Assembly: GCA_037176885.1 (NCBI GenBank)
Contig: JAWWNJ010000008.1
Span: 744,001-808,000, forward strand
DNA length: 64,000 bases
Direction: 5' to 3'
Source of the DNA: Favolaschia claudopus
Taxonomy: Eukaryota; Basidiomycota; Agaricomycetes; Agaricales; Mycenaceae
The notes beneath the pieces are model-generated. The model was not told where the DNA came from. It saw only the letters and a program-made list of their open reading frames with translations, and ran no database searches. The translations under genes and the position numbers were made by a program. The number at the start of each line of letters is the position of its first letter. The first letter of the stretch is position 1. Positions 1 to 10,640 of this stretch are shown one piece after another.

Positions 1-726
1 TGGGTGAGCACAATGCTCTTCAACCGCCATCGACCGCAGAGTTCCGTTTGTTCGGCAGTCAAATCTTGACGAAGCTGGACGGTATTGTTTCTCAGGTTCA
101 GAATGCTGGCCAACCGAGTCGTATTGCCACGCAGCAGCTCACGGACTTGGCCGTGTTAATGCAGCAAGCGAGCGTGTCGTCTCGCATCACTGTCTCGACA
201 TCTTCATCGGTCAATCACACCTCTGCCCCATATCATCACCCTTTGCCGCAGACGAACCCGGACTCTGAATCGACACCCACTCTACCTTCTGCAACCCCGA
301 CCGCGTCCTTTTCCTCAGCTAGTTCATCGAGCGATGAGAACGACTCGACTTCTTTCGTCCCCATCTCCGGCGCTATCATTCCGGGTGTCGGGAAGGACAG
401 CCAGGCATGGAAACGCGCAATTGACCAATGGTATCACGGGGATCCAGCGCAGGGTCTGCGTGTCGCTTTGAAGGATTGGCCATTGAGCTGGCACACAGGA
501 AAGATGCGTTTGAAGACCGGGACACTCTACTCTAATCGAAAACTCTTGGCAGAAGAATATGAGCGGTCTGTTTTTTCCCATCTCTGCCTCCTCTTACTCA
601 ATCCCTTCTAGCCTGGGATGTGATGATCAACGATTCATGGAGACCTACCCAGAATACACCAAGATAACGCCGTTGCTAGCCGCCATTCGTCAACGGAATG
701 GCCTTGTTCGCAAGAACTCGTCATGA
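1..726 (+). CDS. Crypton-like tyrosine recombinase, C-terminal end (5' part outside window)
   Basis: The reading frame enters from the left edge. One exon ends at about 565 before a GT...AG intron (566-611), and the last exon runs 612-726 to TGA. The encoded tail resembles the C-terminus of the recombinase at 41.9-44.2 kb. Both have GEH....P.T.EFR near the start, a Ser/Pro-rich linker, then a basic block ending EEYER (here) or DEYER (there), followed by a short exon containing F-M-x-TYPE. The catalytic domain lies outside the window, so activity cannot be judged. It is clearly diverged from the 41.9-kb copies, so it is an older family member. The sequence TAAGTA, the complement of the TACTTA core used by the later elements, lies about 420 bases beyond the stop (1150-1155). 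This may mark the old element end. Family assignment is good; functionality is unknown. Confidence 0.75.
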
Positions 727-1171
727 TCTTAACTGGTACATCTCCGTATCGGAGAATATAAACTCCTGCTTCATCTCTTTCTTTTCTGACTATACTCACT
801 GGATTCTCACTGATTTCTCTCCCCACACACTTCCCTTGCCAATACACCTCTCCCGCTAACTACCATACATTGTTCTCTATATTGCAGCGTTCTCACAGCC
901 GCAATCTGTGTCCATACTACTCTACCTTATATACTATATACTTTACTTCCAATGACTATACATGTTTTTCTGGCCACCAGCTGAGGGGACACGCACGCCA
1001 CAGGCACGGCTTCGAGCACGAAGAACGGAGAGCAGCTCCCTAAAGAGGAAGGTGGTGGCTGTGCTGATGGTATCATTAGTAAACCTCCGGGGATCAAACA
1101 CCATCAAGCGGTGTCAAGGCGGTGTGATAAGGGTGTAAATCTTAGGAACTAAGTATATACTTCAACCCATT

Positions 1172-1489
1172 CTTACAGCTGTTCCGGAATACTTTGGCAT
1201 GTTCACATTTTTTTGCACGAAACTCGCACATTTGATGGACTGATATGATGCACCTTTAAAGGAAAGGATCACCTCGGCTAGCGACGCCTGGCAGCGGCAG
1301 CTCGGCGGCTACGCACCGGCTATGAAACGGGGAGAAGTCCTCGGAAAATGAGAAGAGATGGCAGAAAGCGTCGGGAACAGCGGCATTCGGCCCAAATCTC
1401 CATAAATGGTGCATCATATCACCTCGATCAAAAGTGCAAAGTGTGCAGAAAAATGTGAACATGCCAAGGTATTCTGGAACAGCTGTAAG
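1172..1489. repeat. Foldback inverted repeat (two ~82-bp arms)
   Basis: Bases 1172-1254 and 1408-1489 are inverted copies of each other with a modest number of mismatches, around a spacer of about 150 bases. Both arms contain the AGCTGTTCC..AATAC, GGCATGTTCACATTTTT and GATATGATGCACC blocks. No clear target duplication is visible outside the arms. It could be a foldback/MITE-type element or the remains of an inverted duplication. No coding frame in it is convincing. Confidence 0.8.
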
Positions 1490-1915
1490 TACAACTTCGG
1501 CGGCCCGGCCTAGATTCTCACAGTGTGACATTGTGTGACCTGAGTGACAACTTGAACTCTTCGCAACGTTCGGACGAAGGTACCTCTCAAAACCATGAGG
1601 GGGGCACAGACTAAGGAAGATAGGGACCACATGTTAGCTTATTATTATTTACCAATGGTTTATAGTACCATAAACTCTACCCCCAAGCCCTGGTGATTAT
1701 CTTTGCCCCACACTCTTGTCACACTCACTCTGTCACCTGTGTCAGACTTCGAACACAGTCAAAGATCCGATTCGTTGATTAATTAATTAAACCAAGCTCC
1801 TCCAACAAGACTGTTGCCTCGGTATCTGAACTGGTATTTGAATTACAGATTACTTATGAACAGAAACTCAATTTAAACCAGAATTTGACCAGAATTGAAC
1901 CCATACTACGCTATA
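1490..1915. other. Intergenic, no gene seen
   Basis: AT-rich sequence with a TTAATTAATTAA run near 1780 and one unoccupied TACTTAT heptamer near 1851. Nothing here reads as a gene. A short match, ACTGGTATTTGAATT near 1829, is inverted relative to ACTTGGTATTTGAAATT near 7760. It could be the terminal repeat of the MULE-like element between them, but the match is too short to be sure. Confidence 0.4.
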
Positions 1916-4900
1916 CTAATTACAACTAGATCTCTTACCCCGAGCTCGAGGCTTCGGTTTCGGTCGCTCCGTTTCTTCCTTCTTCTTCGCACGCTTTGAC
2001 GAGGGTTCTCCTTCAATCCCATCCTCCGCTGCACGCTTCACGATGACCGTGATCGGCGGAGACGGCTTCGCCGTTGAGTCAGCAACACGGTAGAAGGTAG
2101 GCGGTCGATAGGTTTCGTCGTAGACTGTGAACTCCCGTTCAAACTTCGCAAATTTCTCCACTGATGTTGCAGCATTGGTGATCTGGCCCATGGCACAGGT
2201 CATGATGAGGTGCAACACCACCTCCCCATCGAACGAGGCAGCGATGATTTTTTGGGAAAGTAAATCATCGAGAATGTCGCCATTGAGATTCAGAGGTTCC
2301 TTGAGTTCATGCTGGACCGCGAGAATTTGGAGGAGCGCAGATCCAACCGAAGAGACTCGCATTTGCCATTCTGCCGGGGAAAATTTGTCGTCCGGATCCA
2401 GCGGGTTCAAAGTGAATCGTTTGAGCAGCCTTTCAATAGCCCGCGCCTTCAGTGCATTCTGCTCCGGTGTCGAGCCAAGCCCGATCGTTTCCTGCCAGTC
2501 AAATGCGATGGAAGATTCGGTGGGAGTGATGTGAACTCCCCGTTTGGGTCGTTTCTTCGGCTTCTTCGCCTCTGTGGCGAAATTGATGTAGTGTTGAACA
2601 AGAGGATGGTGCACAGAGAAGTCGGTAAGAATGGTCACAATCGAAGGAATGGCGGAATCGAATATCGCTTCCAGCTCTGGGTTAGAGTGGCCTGCAAAAT
2701 TTGGGTCGAGATATCGAGGCATGCGAACTTTGGGAAGCTGGAAAGATTTAGTTTCATATGAGTACATTGCAAACAGTTTCTCACCTGAGACTTCTTTATC
2801 TTTCCAGGTTCCTCGGACAGGCCGTACACTGCCTTGCAAAGTTCACGCGACGCAGAGAAGGTTTGACCGGCTGCAACTGCGTTCTGAATGCAGTCCAACC
2901 AGACGAACTCAAACTCGAGGTCAGTCCCCTTTTGCTGGCGATCTCGACTCAAGAAGCGAGCAGGGTACCATTGAACGCTCCCGTCGTCCAATTTGGGCGT
3001 ATCCGGGGGAGGGAAAAGTACCAGTTCGTCCGGTTCGAAGCTGCGCATCGATTAATTAACAAAAACACAGAAGAGAAATAGACGACGCACAATCTACACC
3101 GCCTACAAATAAATTCAACAGCAGGATCATGCCAGTCAATCCCCTTGGGCAAACACCGGATGTGCGACCACCATTTGCAGTCTAGGCACTGTACTTCGTC
3201 GTATTCATCATCACCTTCAACAAAGTACGCCTCGCAGCCTTCCCCAGAGCACCAGACAGGACAGACAGTCGTTGAGCTGGTAGTCTGACTGGAGACTTTC
3301 TTTGCGGCATCAACGTCAGAGTCACCGGTTTCTGAACGAAGATCGATTGGGGACGGCAGCTCGAAGGGATGAGGGTCTGATTCCACGGCCGGTGCTGGCG
3401 GTGAAGGTGCATTCGTCGACGCTTTCGGTGCCAAAGGTGGATGCCACTTCCTTGGCGAACGCGGAAGATTCGAGATGTATTCGAGGTTCTTCAAGTACGG
3501 ATCTCGGATCCAAGCGCTGTCATCGTCCATTCTTTCTGTGTGAGGCCGAATAAACTCGCATCGGAACGGTATGCCGTTGTCGTTAGAGGGATCGAAATGG
3601 AATTGTAAGCCAAGCTTTTGAGCGCTCTTGACTTGTTGCTTGCGGAAGAACTTTTGTGCCTCTTCACCGCCGTCCAAGTGATAGACGAGCCCGTAGATTT
3701 GAAAGCCTTGACCTGTTTTAATGGAGCGAGAGGGGCCTGTGAGTGAACCGGCGAGAGATTTTGTAGAGCGTTGAATAGCGTGGCCGTCATGTTTCATGTC
3801 GTTGTAGTCGAAGATTCGTTTTGTAGCGCCTGAAGTGGAAAGATAACGGGCGGTGAAATGTTGCTCCCTCTCCCCACCATACCAATGGCCAACAATACTG
3901 TACTTCACCCCAGCTGCTGACGCCGCTGCATTCCCCGCATATGGAATAATAGATGCAGGAATGTTCCACTCGCACTCCGTCATGTCGCCCATCTCAATGA
4001 CCAACACAATCGGAAGGTTCAGCAGAACTTCGTGCATAACGACGTTGCCGTGAAGGCATAGCGGCCGACCGTCATCCACCTGCCAGCATCCCGATTGCGG
4101 AATAGATTTGGTCACACGAACGAGATCTTGAAACCATTTCCGCACATTGCCGGCATATTTCTCGCATAGGGTGCGACTGAGTTGAAACTCTGACCGTGCT
4201 CGCACATGGGAAAGCTGCCAGTGGTCAAATCCAGACGAGTTTTCGGTGCAGGCTTTGAGCAAAACAACCGTGGATCGGAAGTAAGAAGACGCGCGTTCGA
4301 CGAGAGGATCAACAACTGCCCCACGGCGGCGGTGATGACCGCAGATAGCATACAGCCACCCCTAGAAATCGATCGTTTGTTGAGAGGGGTTGTGTGGTAT
4401 TCAAAGATATCAATGCGACTCACAAAAACACTGCTGAACGAACGCAGCCCACGATCCTGATGGCCCCTGACATTACGGATTTGTCTCCGAAACCCATCCC
4501 GCTGATTGTTCAACAGGTCTGATCCCCCGTCTTCGTAACCGAGGAGCTCGATCGATCCCTGTGTTCGCGTGTGTACCATTTGACGAAGATCTCTGAGCGG
4601 GGAGTTCGCGGGGAGTGCCTCAAACATGGGTGCCATACTCTGGCCGTAATCGCGCGAAGCGGCGGTTGATATCAGCGTCAGAGCGCAGTCGAGCCAACAG
4701 GAATTATCTCGCCACTTGTACGATTTCTCGTACACGGCTGCGTGCTCAGCTGGGCGAGACTTCTTCGTCATCAATGCTTTGCTAGTGTCTGGAGGACGAC
4801 CGTCGTTCTTAATTTTTCTGCGGCGCGCTGCGTTGTGACGTGAAGGTTTGGTGTAGCCGTATCTCGCTGCCGAGCGCTTCCAATGCTGTGGATCGTCCCC

Positions 4901-7580
4901 ATAGAATATTTTGACGCCGTCTAAAAAGTAGTTTAGATTTGGAATTTAGATCTCAGTAATCACTTACGAGCCGCTGCGCTTTCGAGTTCGCGATAAGAAA
5001 TTGCGAACTTGTAGAGACCTTTGATGCCCGGAATCAAAGCCATCTGCTTATCGATGGCAGTATACACCTTGGAATTCTGCGACTCCTGAGCGTTGGTTGT
5101 CTCGGGTATCCGCTTCCAAAGCTCGGGAGTCATCAGGCGGAACGCTGGGAAAAGCATCGTCGCATGTTCAGGGATCATCCACCAACGAATCCACGACTCG
5201 GCCTTTGGGAAGTCGCGGATGAAATTCTCCGCAGTGGAAGTAAACTCCTCCATGGTGTTACAGTGGAGGAGTTTGTAGGCGTAGTTTTCGAAAATGTTAC
5301 GCTTCGATGGATCGACAACACCGCTGATTTTTTTGATGCGTGTGACTTGGTTCTTGAAATGCTGAGCGCATCCCTTGAGCAGCGTTGGGGCATCTGCTAC
5401 GAGATCTTCCATGCTTCGTTGGCCAGGTGCGTATTCCAGCCAGAAGTCGACAAAGGCAAGGATGAAACCATTTCGTTGTGCTTGGCTGAAATCGACTACC
5501 TGAAATATTTGTGAGATCAATTTGGAAGAGCGGAATAAGCTAAGCCTCACATTCGCAAGAAGGTCATCTATCATTTCTATATCCCGTCTCCCGCACTCGG
5601 CCGCGATGGAAGCGAATAGGTGGAAGAAATGAATGCGGTAGTGCTCCGCGGTGCCGCCATTGGTGTAGCTAATCAAACCGGGCATCCAGCGCTTGAGATA
5701 AACGGGTTCGTAGATGGAGCTGAGAATTAGCAAGTCGTTTCGTTCGTGCCAATAACCATGCGCCAAGGGGGTGCGGGCCGGAGAAGCCGGCACACCGGCT
5801 AGGGAGGGTGGGTCAGCCCAGGAGGCCGATAAAAAAAAATAATGACCTTTTAGTTTTCGCAGGGGGATGGTCCTGGGCGGCTTCAAAATGAGTGGGATGT
5901 GCTGTTTCTGCTAGTTTGAATGAGGTTTGAGCGTTCTTTGGTCAGAACAAAGCTGTTCTTGTCAAGTCGTCCCAATTAGGAAGCATCGGCCATCAGCTTG
6001 GCTATATTTGGCAAAGGCACACTCAATATATGTTCAATTCTTGAGTCGCAATTTTAGTGCTGGAAAGGAGAGCTTTTCCTCATACTAACTTCTCTGGACC
6101 TGTCTCAAAGCATTCAGATAAAAAATGGCCGAGCAATGGGTAAATTTGATGGTAACTTCCTTATTTGGACGTCACGTGGTAGGGTGGTTCCCGGAGAAGG
6201 GTCTCTAATAAAAAAAGCAGCGTGAGGTGTTTTTTTTCGGTTTCAGTACCCCCTTGCCATGCGCGGCGTCAGAGACAATCCCGTTCACCGCCTCGTCAGT
6301 AACGATGGCTTTGACGAGCTTCTCCGCCATATGCTGAGTCTGCATGACGATAACCGTTACCGGCCCAAATTGCGCCTCGAGGATGAAATCGGGGCAGCTC
6401 TCGGCCAATTTCGCGAAATCGTTGATAAAATTAGGACTCCGCCCGTGACCGTGAACACCCTTCAAAATTTTGCGACGCTCGTATCGGATGCGCTCAACAT
6501 TGAAGAGAGCTGGGCTGATAGCCGCCACAGATTCGCCTGGACCGTCGACCCCAGGACGGCCAACAAGCAATTTGAGCGGACCGGCTTTCGGATTGTTCTC
6601 AACGACCGAGCCAAACTCCTGCTCCTCCCGTCGCGAGAGATGTAGAACGTGTGTCGGCCGTTGATGCAAATGTGTCCCACCATTTTGGTAGTAGACTCCG
6701 TCCCTGAAGGTATGTAGAGTCGAGATAACGCCGCAGCGCTGATGAACGAGGGATCCTCCGCATGAACATGGTCGTTCAAGCTGGGCTCGGATTTTTGCTG
6801 CGCGAGTTTGAGGACGGACAAGAATATTGCAAGAGGAGCGGTTGCATGAGATGACGCCGTGACATTTGCGTCGAGTCTCCTTCCCCTCCTGCCAGATAGC
6901 TGCCTGCGGTGAGCCACCCGATTTCGACGCCCCCATAGGTTCGCAAGCCCAATGGACTTTCAAATTGCCGAGCTCTTTGGCCTCCTCAAGCGAAAACAAA
7001 TGAGAGAAGGAGCCATCTGGCCATCCATCCCACTCCCAGTCTGAGTCGTCTTGCATCTGAGGTACTGCTGCAGGAGGCACGTTGACTCGGGCTGCGCGCA
7101 ACGACGGTGCAGTCGGTGCAGGAGCGGTAACACGAGGTTCTTGGGGCCGGGATAAAGGAACCGAACGTTGATAGGGATGTGTGCGAGGTGCAAGTCGCGT
7201 TGAACGATTGACGGTGACTTTCAGAGAAATTAGTGAGACCCGCGAGTGAGAACTACGCAACACACCGTCGTGCCCGTGTAGAATAACATCACTATTGGGA
7301 CGTCGCTGGACGTGCGCATCCGCGATAGGCCCAGGCAATCCTGAAAGAGCAGGAGACCCAGCTTCGAAAGAAGTGAGCAACCAGTCAAATGAGAATCAAA
7401 ACACGACGCACCATTCTGCCTTCGTAACATCGCATTCCTGTCAGCCTCGTATGCATACACGACACCACCCCCGTCCAACATGGGGGTTACACGCTCAGAA
7501 AGGTCTTCAAGCTCGTCTAAGATGCTGTAGTGAGGTGGCGACGACTGGAAAAAGCGGTAACCACTCACAAATGGGAACAT
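1916..7580 (-). pseudogene. MULE-like transposase with WRKY-GCM1, USP-like, PHD and Tudor/PWWP-like domains, split by a MITE
   Basis: Multi-exon minus-strand gene starting near 7580. In order: a WRKY-GCM1-type zinc domain (about 7040-6640, with CSCGG...H..CG and FRDGVYYQNGG..H.H); the transposase core (MQTQHM, GIVSDAAHG, then ISYTNGGTAEHY after the insertion and TTNAQES near 5100); a ubiquitin-specific-protease-like region (Cys box DNSCWLD near 4700, His box QHFTARY near 3850, followed by KHDGHA); a PHD finger (C..C...CLDCKWWSH..C near 3150); a Tudor/PWWP-like block (VQWYPARFL...FVWLDC near 2950); and a basic Lys/Arg-rich tail. A 493-bp element at 5764-6256 interrupts the codons for SDAAHG. 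Removing it with one 8-bp duplicate restores an open frame SDAAHGYWHERN. The other domains look open, so the break is recent. WRKY-GCM1 domains are known from MULE transposases. A relation to KDZ-type basidiomycete transposons is an alternative. Confidence 0.8.
5764..6256. mobile_element. 493-bp hAT-like MITE inserted in the transposase core
   Basis: The element starts CAAGGGGGTGCGG and its other end, read on the opposite strand, starts CAAGGGGGTACTG, giving at least nine perfect terminal inverted bases. It is flanked by a perfect 8-bp target duplication, CCATGCGC, at 5756-5763 and 6257-6264. An 8-bp duplication with short G-rich termini fits the hAT superfamily. There is no transposase inside, so it is non-autonomous. 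Target and duplication fall in the codons for the AHG of SDAAHG in the host transposase. Confidence 0.93.
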
Positions 7581-7810
7581 TGGATGCTCTCTGTGGATTC
7601 GAGAACCAATTTATGAATGTTCTGAATGTTTCCTGTTTGGAATTTAAGCAGTCTTGCGGTACGGGGCGGAGTTCAAGCTCACCATAGCCGCACAGGGTCA
7701 GAGAGGAGGAGAAAAGGCAAGAACGGAAGCAAATTGCGAAACGTGATGGGACAAAGTCAATTTCAAATACCAAGTGATTGCTGTACTGTACACGTGAAGT
7801 GTATTCTACA

Positions 7811-9418
7811 TTATCCAGACACCGAATCGGAGTCCGCAGCATCTGGATCGGCGTCAATTTCGTCTTGGTCAGGAAAATACTGGCTTCCGTCGCTCTCGTT
7901 GGCCAAAAGAAGTTCTGTGAATGACATTAACATCGATCGTTTGAAGCGGGCCCTTTGATCATACCGTCGGCTTCTCTGGCCGATTTTTCACTACCAGACT
8001 CGTCTTCCAAAGCGGCTGTGGAAACAACAATCATGTTTCTACCACTTTGACAAACTAAACAATTCTCACCGGTTTGTTCTGGGCTCGCCGGCAGCTGAAC
8101 AACGCTGAGGGTTTTCTCGTCTGAGACATGGGTCGACACCATATTTTCGGACTGACGATAATGAGTACGATAATTTCATTGTAGCCGTCGAAAAAAAAAA
8201 CTGACCGATGAATTATATTTGGAAACAAATTCTTCAAATTGAAACGGCGCGCGCGGTCGATAATTGAGCGAATGGGTGTATTTGCCGTGAGTATGAGCTC
8301 CCGTGTGAGTGAAATACGCGCCCTCGCGGAACAAATAAGTCGTCCATTCAACACCGCAAGGCTGAAGCTCGATCTTGTCGCCGCAAGAACATAGCTTAGT
8401 CAATTGCTGATGTAGATCTATGCCCCGAGTGGCTGGTGCGCACACGAGGCCAGAAGAACAAGCGCGGGATTGACACCGCAAAGCGCCCATGCACCGACGA
8501 TGGAGCTGTTTACCTTTTTGCCAAACTGCGGCTTTCTTCGAGCCTCGATCCCGATTGCCCGCGATAGCCTCACCTACCCAATTGATTATCATACCCTGAC
8601 TCTGGGTTAATTCCTGCTGCGGAAACAGCGTCCAAACGTCTCCGTCTGGCCACCCGTTCCAAAGGGTCAGAGGAATATGTGATCTATTTAGAGCCGGCGT
8701 CGACATTTGAACTGCTGGAGGAATGGATGGAACAGCGGGCGGGGGATCTGAAACAAATGTCAGTGAGCTGTGGGATGCGAAGACAATTTTTAGTGTTTGC
8801 GCACTGGTATGCGGAGTATCGGAGGCTGAGGCTCTGTGCTCAGGGAATCGAGAAGCATCGATTTGATCTTGATACCTTAGCACACGCATAGTCCTCCAAC
8901 CGAAGCGAAAATACGCACTCGTTGATCTATCTTGAATATTTTCCCGAATTCGGACCATCCCAATGAGCTCTCCTTTCAGATATAGAATCCGTTTAGCATA
9001 TATGTGGATAGAAAGATAGATACCCACCTTCACGGTCATACAAGGGCACCAATCTTTCATTTGGCGGTTGGAAAATATACGCGCGGACCCAGTCAAGCGC
9101 ACGGTTGATATTCGGGAGGTTGGTGAGAAGCAGGCATATCATCAGGACTAGATGAACAGGATTCATTGCTGCCATACTCCGCGCGGCATAAGACAAAAGC
9201 CAGTCAATGTGCGTGACATTGCTGATAACGAGGCACAAGAGCAAGATTAGACGAGTTGGATCAAGTGCGAATGGGTTAGGCGGTATCTGCGGTGCAGGGA
9301 GATACTGTGAAAGCCAGTTGAGGCCTTGGAGAAGTCGATGGAAGTTGGTAGCGAGCAGGCAGAGTGCTAGAGCGATGTGGATTGGATCGATCATGGTCCG
9401 GATGAGCGGAAAAGCCAA
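7811..9418 (-). CDS. Three-membrane-repeat protein with WRKY-GCM1-type zinc domain
   Basis: Multi-exon minus-strand gene; start at 9418 or more likely the next ATG at 9394 (MIDPIHIAL). The first exon holds three copies of a hydrophobic module of the form (D/N)P-(I/T/V)-(H/R)-x-hydrophobic-CL-x-x-(T/S)N: DPIHIALALCLLATN, DPTRLILLLCLVISN and NPVHLVLMICLLLTN. Introns follow near 9030 and in the 8.1-8.2 kb region. The middle exon carries GWPDGDVWTLF, then a zinc domain like that of the neighbouring transposase (CSCGD....PCG, then REGAYFTHTGAHTH and FEEFV). The tail (SENMVSTHVSD..., then an acidic D/E/S-rich end, DADPDAADSDS) is encoded by short exons down to TAA at 7811. There is no transposase catalytic part. 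It is probably a domesticated WRKY-GCM1 relative anchored in a membrane; function unknown. Confidence 0.65.
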
Positions 9419-10064
9419 GAGCGGATAAACAAAGCATCACAGAGTTGTCACAAAGCTCCAAATCAGGTAAACAAAGCTGGTATTCGAACATGAGGATTAT
9501 TGAAGCCACGCATTGGATAGAAAAGCAACGGCGGCGACCCGAGAGTTTGCGACAAAGAGACATTGACCAGTACAATTTTCCAGACAGAGCTAAGCTTTAT
9601 GAAGAAGAATGAAACCGCCGTTAAACAGCCGTTTGTCCTCGACGAAGCAATGCAGTCACTGAACTCAAGATGGTGGTGGGAGTAGAGAGCAAGAAGCAGC
9701 TTGAGAAGCGGTGAGGGCATCGAAGCCCGGATCAACTTCATTTCGGTGTGAACAATCACCGCCAAATCACCGCGGCTTGAGTACAGTAGGTATGCAGAAT
9801 GCAAGAAACTGACTCATATATGTTAAATTCCATATTGGAATGCAGATTGAAGCTATTATTGCGCTGCAACGTAGGACACGGCGGAATTGTAGGTTTGAAT
9901 TTCAACAGTTCTACACTTCCGAAATTTGTCGGAGCTAACTTACTGCTACTCTCAAAGGGTAAGGGACATGTATCCCTACTCAGGAAAATATGTAGCGGAT
10001 GGACCGTCTACCATGAACCGTTTGGAGAGACGAATTGGTCAAGCTTCACTGATTGCCTTTTATG
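9419..10064. other. Intergenic, no gene seen
   Basis: Upstream region of the membrane-repeat gene. No open frame here has recognisable features or clean splice sites. It ends where the TGACGC motif cluster begins. Confidence 0.4.
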
Positions 10065-10065
10065 G

Positions 10066-10640
10066 ATGTTGACGCGTTGACGCTGCAAGCGACTTCAAAA
10101 ATCTATACGAATCGACATGAATGCTTCAAAAAGATTTCAGTTTCGGATAAGATTACCTTAACAGCAAAATTTCGAGTGTTTATGAGTTGACGCGGTGGTC
10201 CGCAGCATTGACGCGCACGTAGTTTGGTGTGACGCACCTAGCACAAATATTGACATTGACCAAAGTCTGGACTGACGCGCCACCGCGCCGGTATGGACGC
10301 GGTGACGCGTCCCCATTGACGCGGCGCACTTGAGTTGACGCGGAAGTTTGACGCATCGACGCAGAACTTTGACGCGTGCACAAGGTTGACGCGGGATCAT
10401 TGCACAATGATTGACGCGCATCAACATTTAGGTTGAGGTTTTTCTTCCAATTACAAGTACTAATACCAAGTATAGGTGTCCTCAGTTGGTTACATCGACC
10501 TCTAAAGCTCACACATTGAGTATCAAGTCTCAAGTCTGGCGATGAAGGTGAGGTCGCTGCCCGATCAAAATCATCACGCACGCGCACTGACGCGAACTGA
10601 CGCGCGCGCGTCAAAACGTCAATGCCGCGTCAAAATCCCT
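10066..10640. repeat. Irregular cluster of TGACGC/TTGACGCG motifs
   Basis: Within about 575 bases the hexamer TGACGC occurs some 15 or more times, mostly as TTGACGCG on the plus strand. Examples are near 10075, 10186, 10208, 10318, 10336, 10386 and 10413. At 10600-10635 it switches to the opposite orientation (CGCGTCAAAA). Spacing is irregular, so this is not a simple satellite. It overlaps the last codons of the F-box gene at 10611. The motif reads like a CRE/ATF half-site joined to an ACGCGT (MBF-like) box, but function is unproven. Confidence 0.75.

Noticed and set aside
1256..1630. 124-aa minus-strand frame over the foldback repeat
   Set aside because: It spans one arm of the inverted repeat and has no family features.
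10180..10614. Minus-strand 144-aa protein with repeated VN-D-A-S words
   Set aside because: The frame is produced by the TGACGC motif cluster; the irregular repeats and lack of other features argue against a protein.
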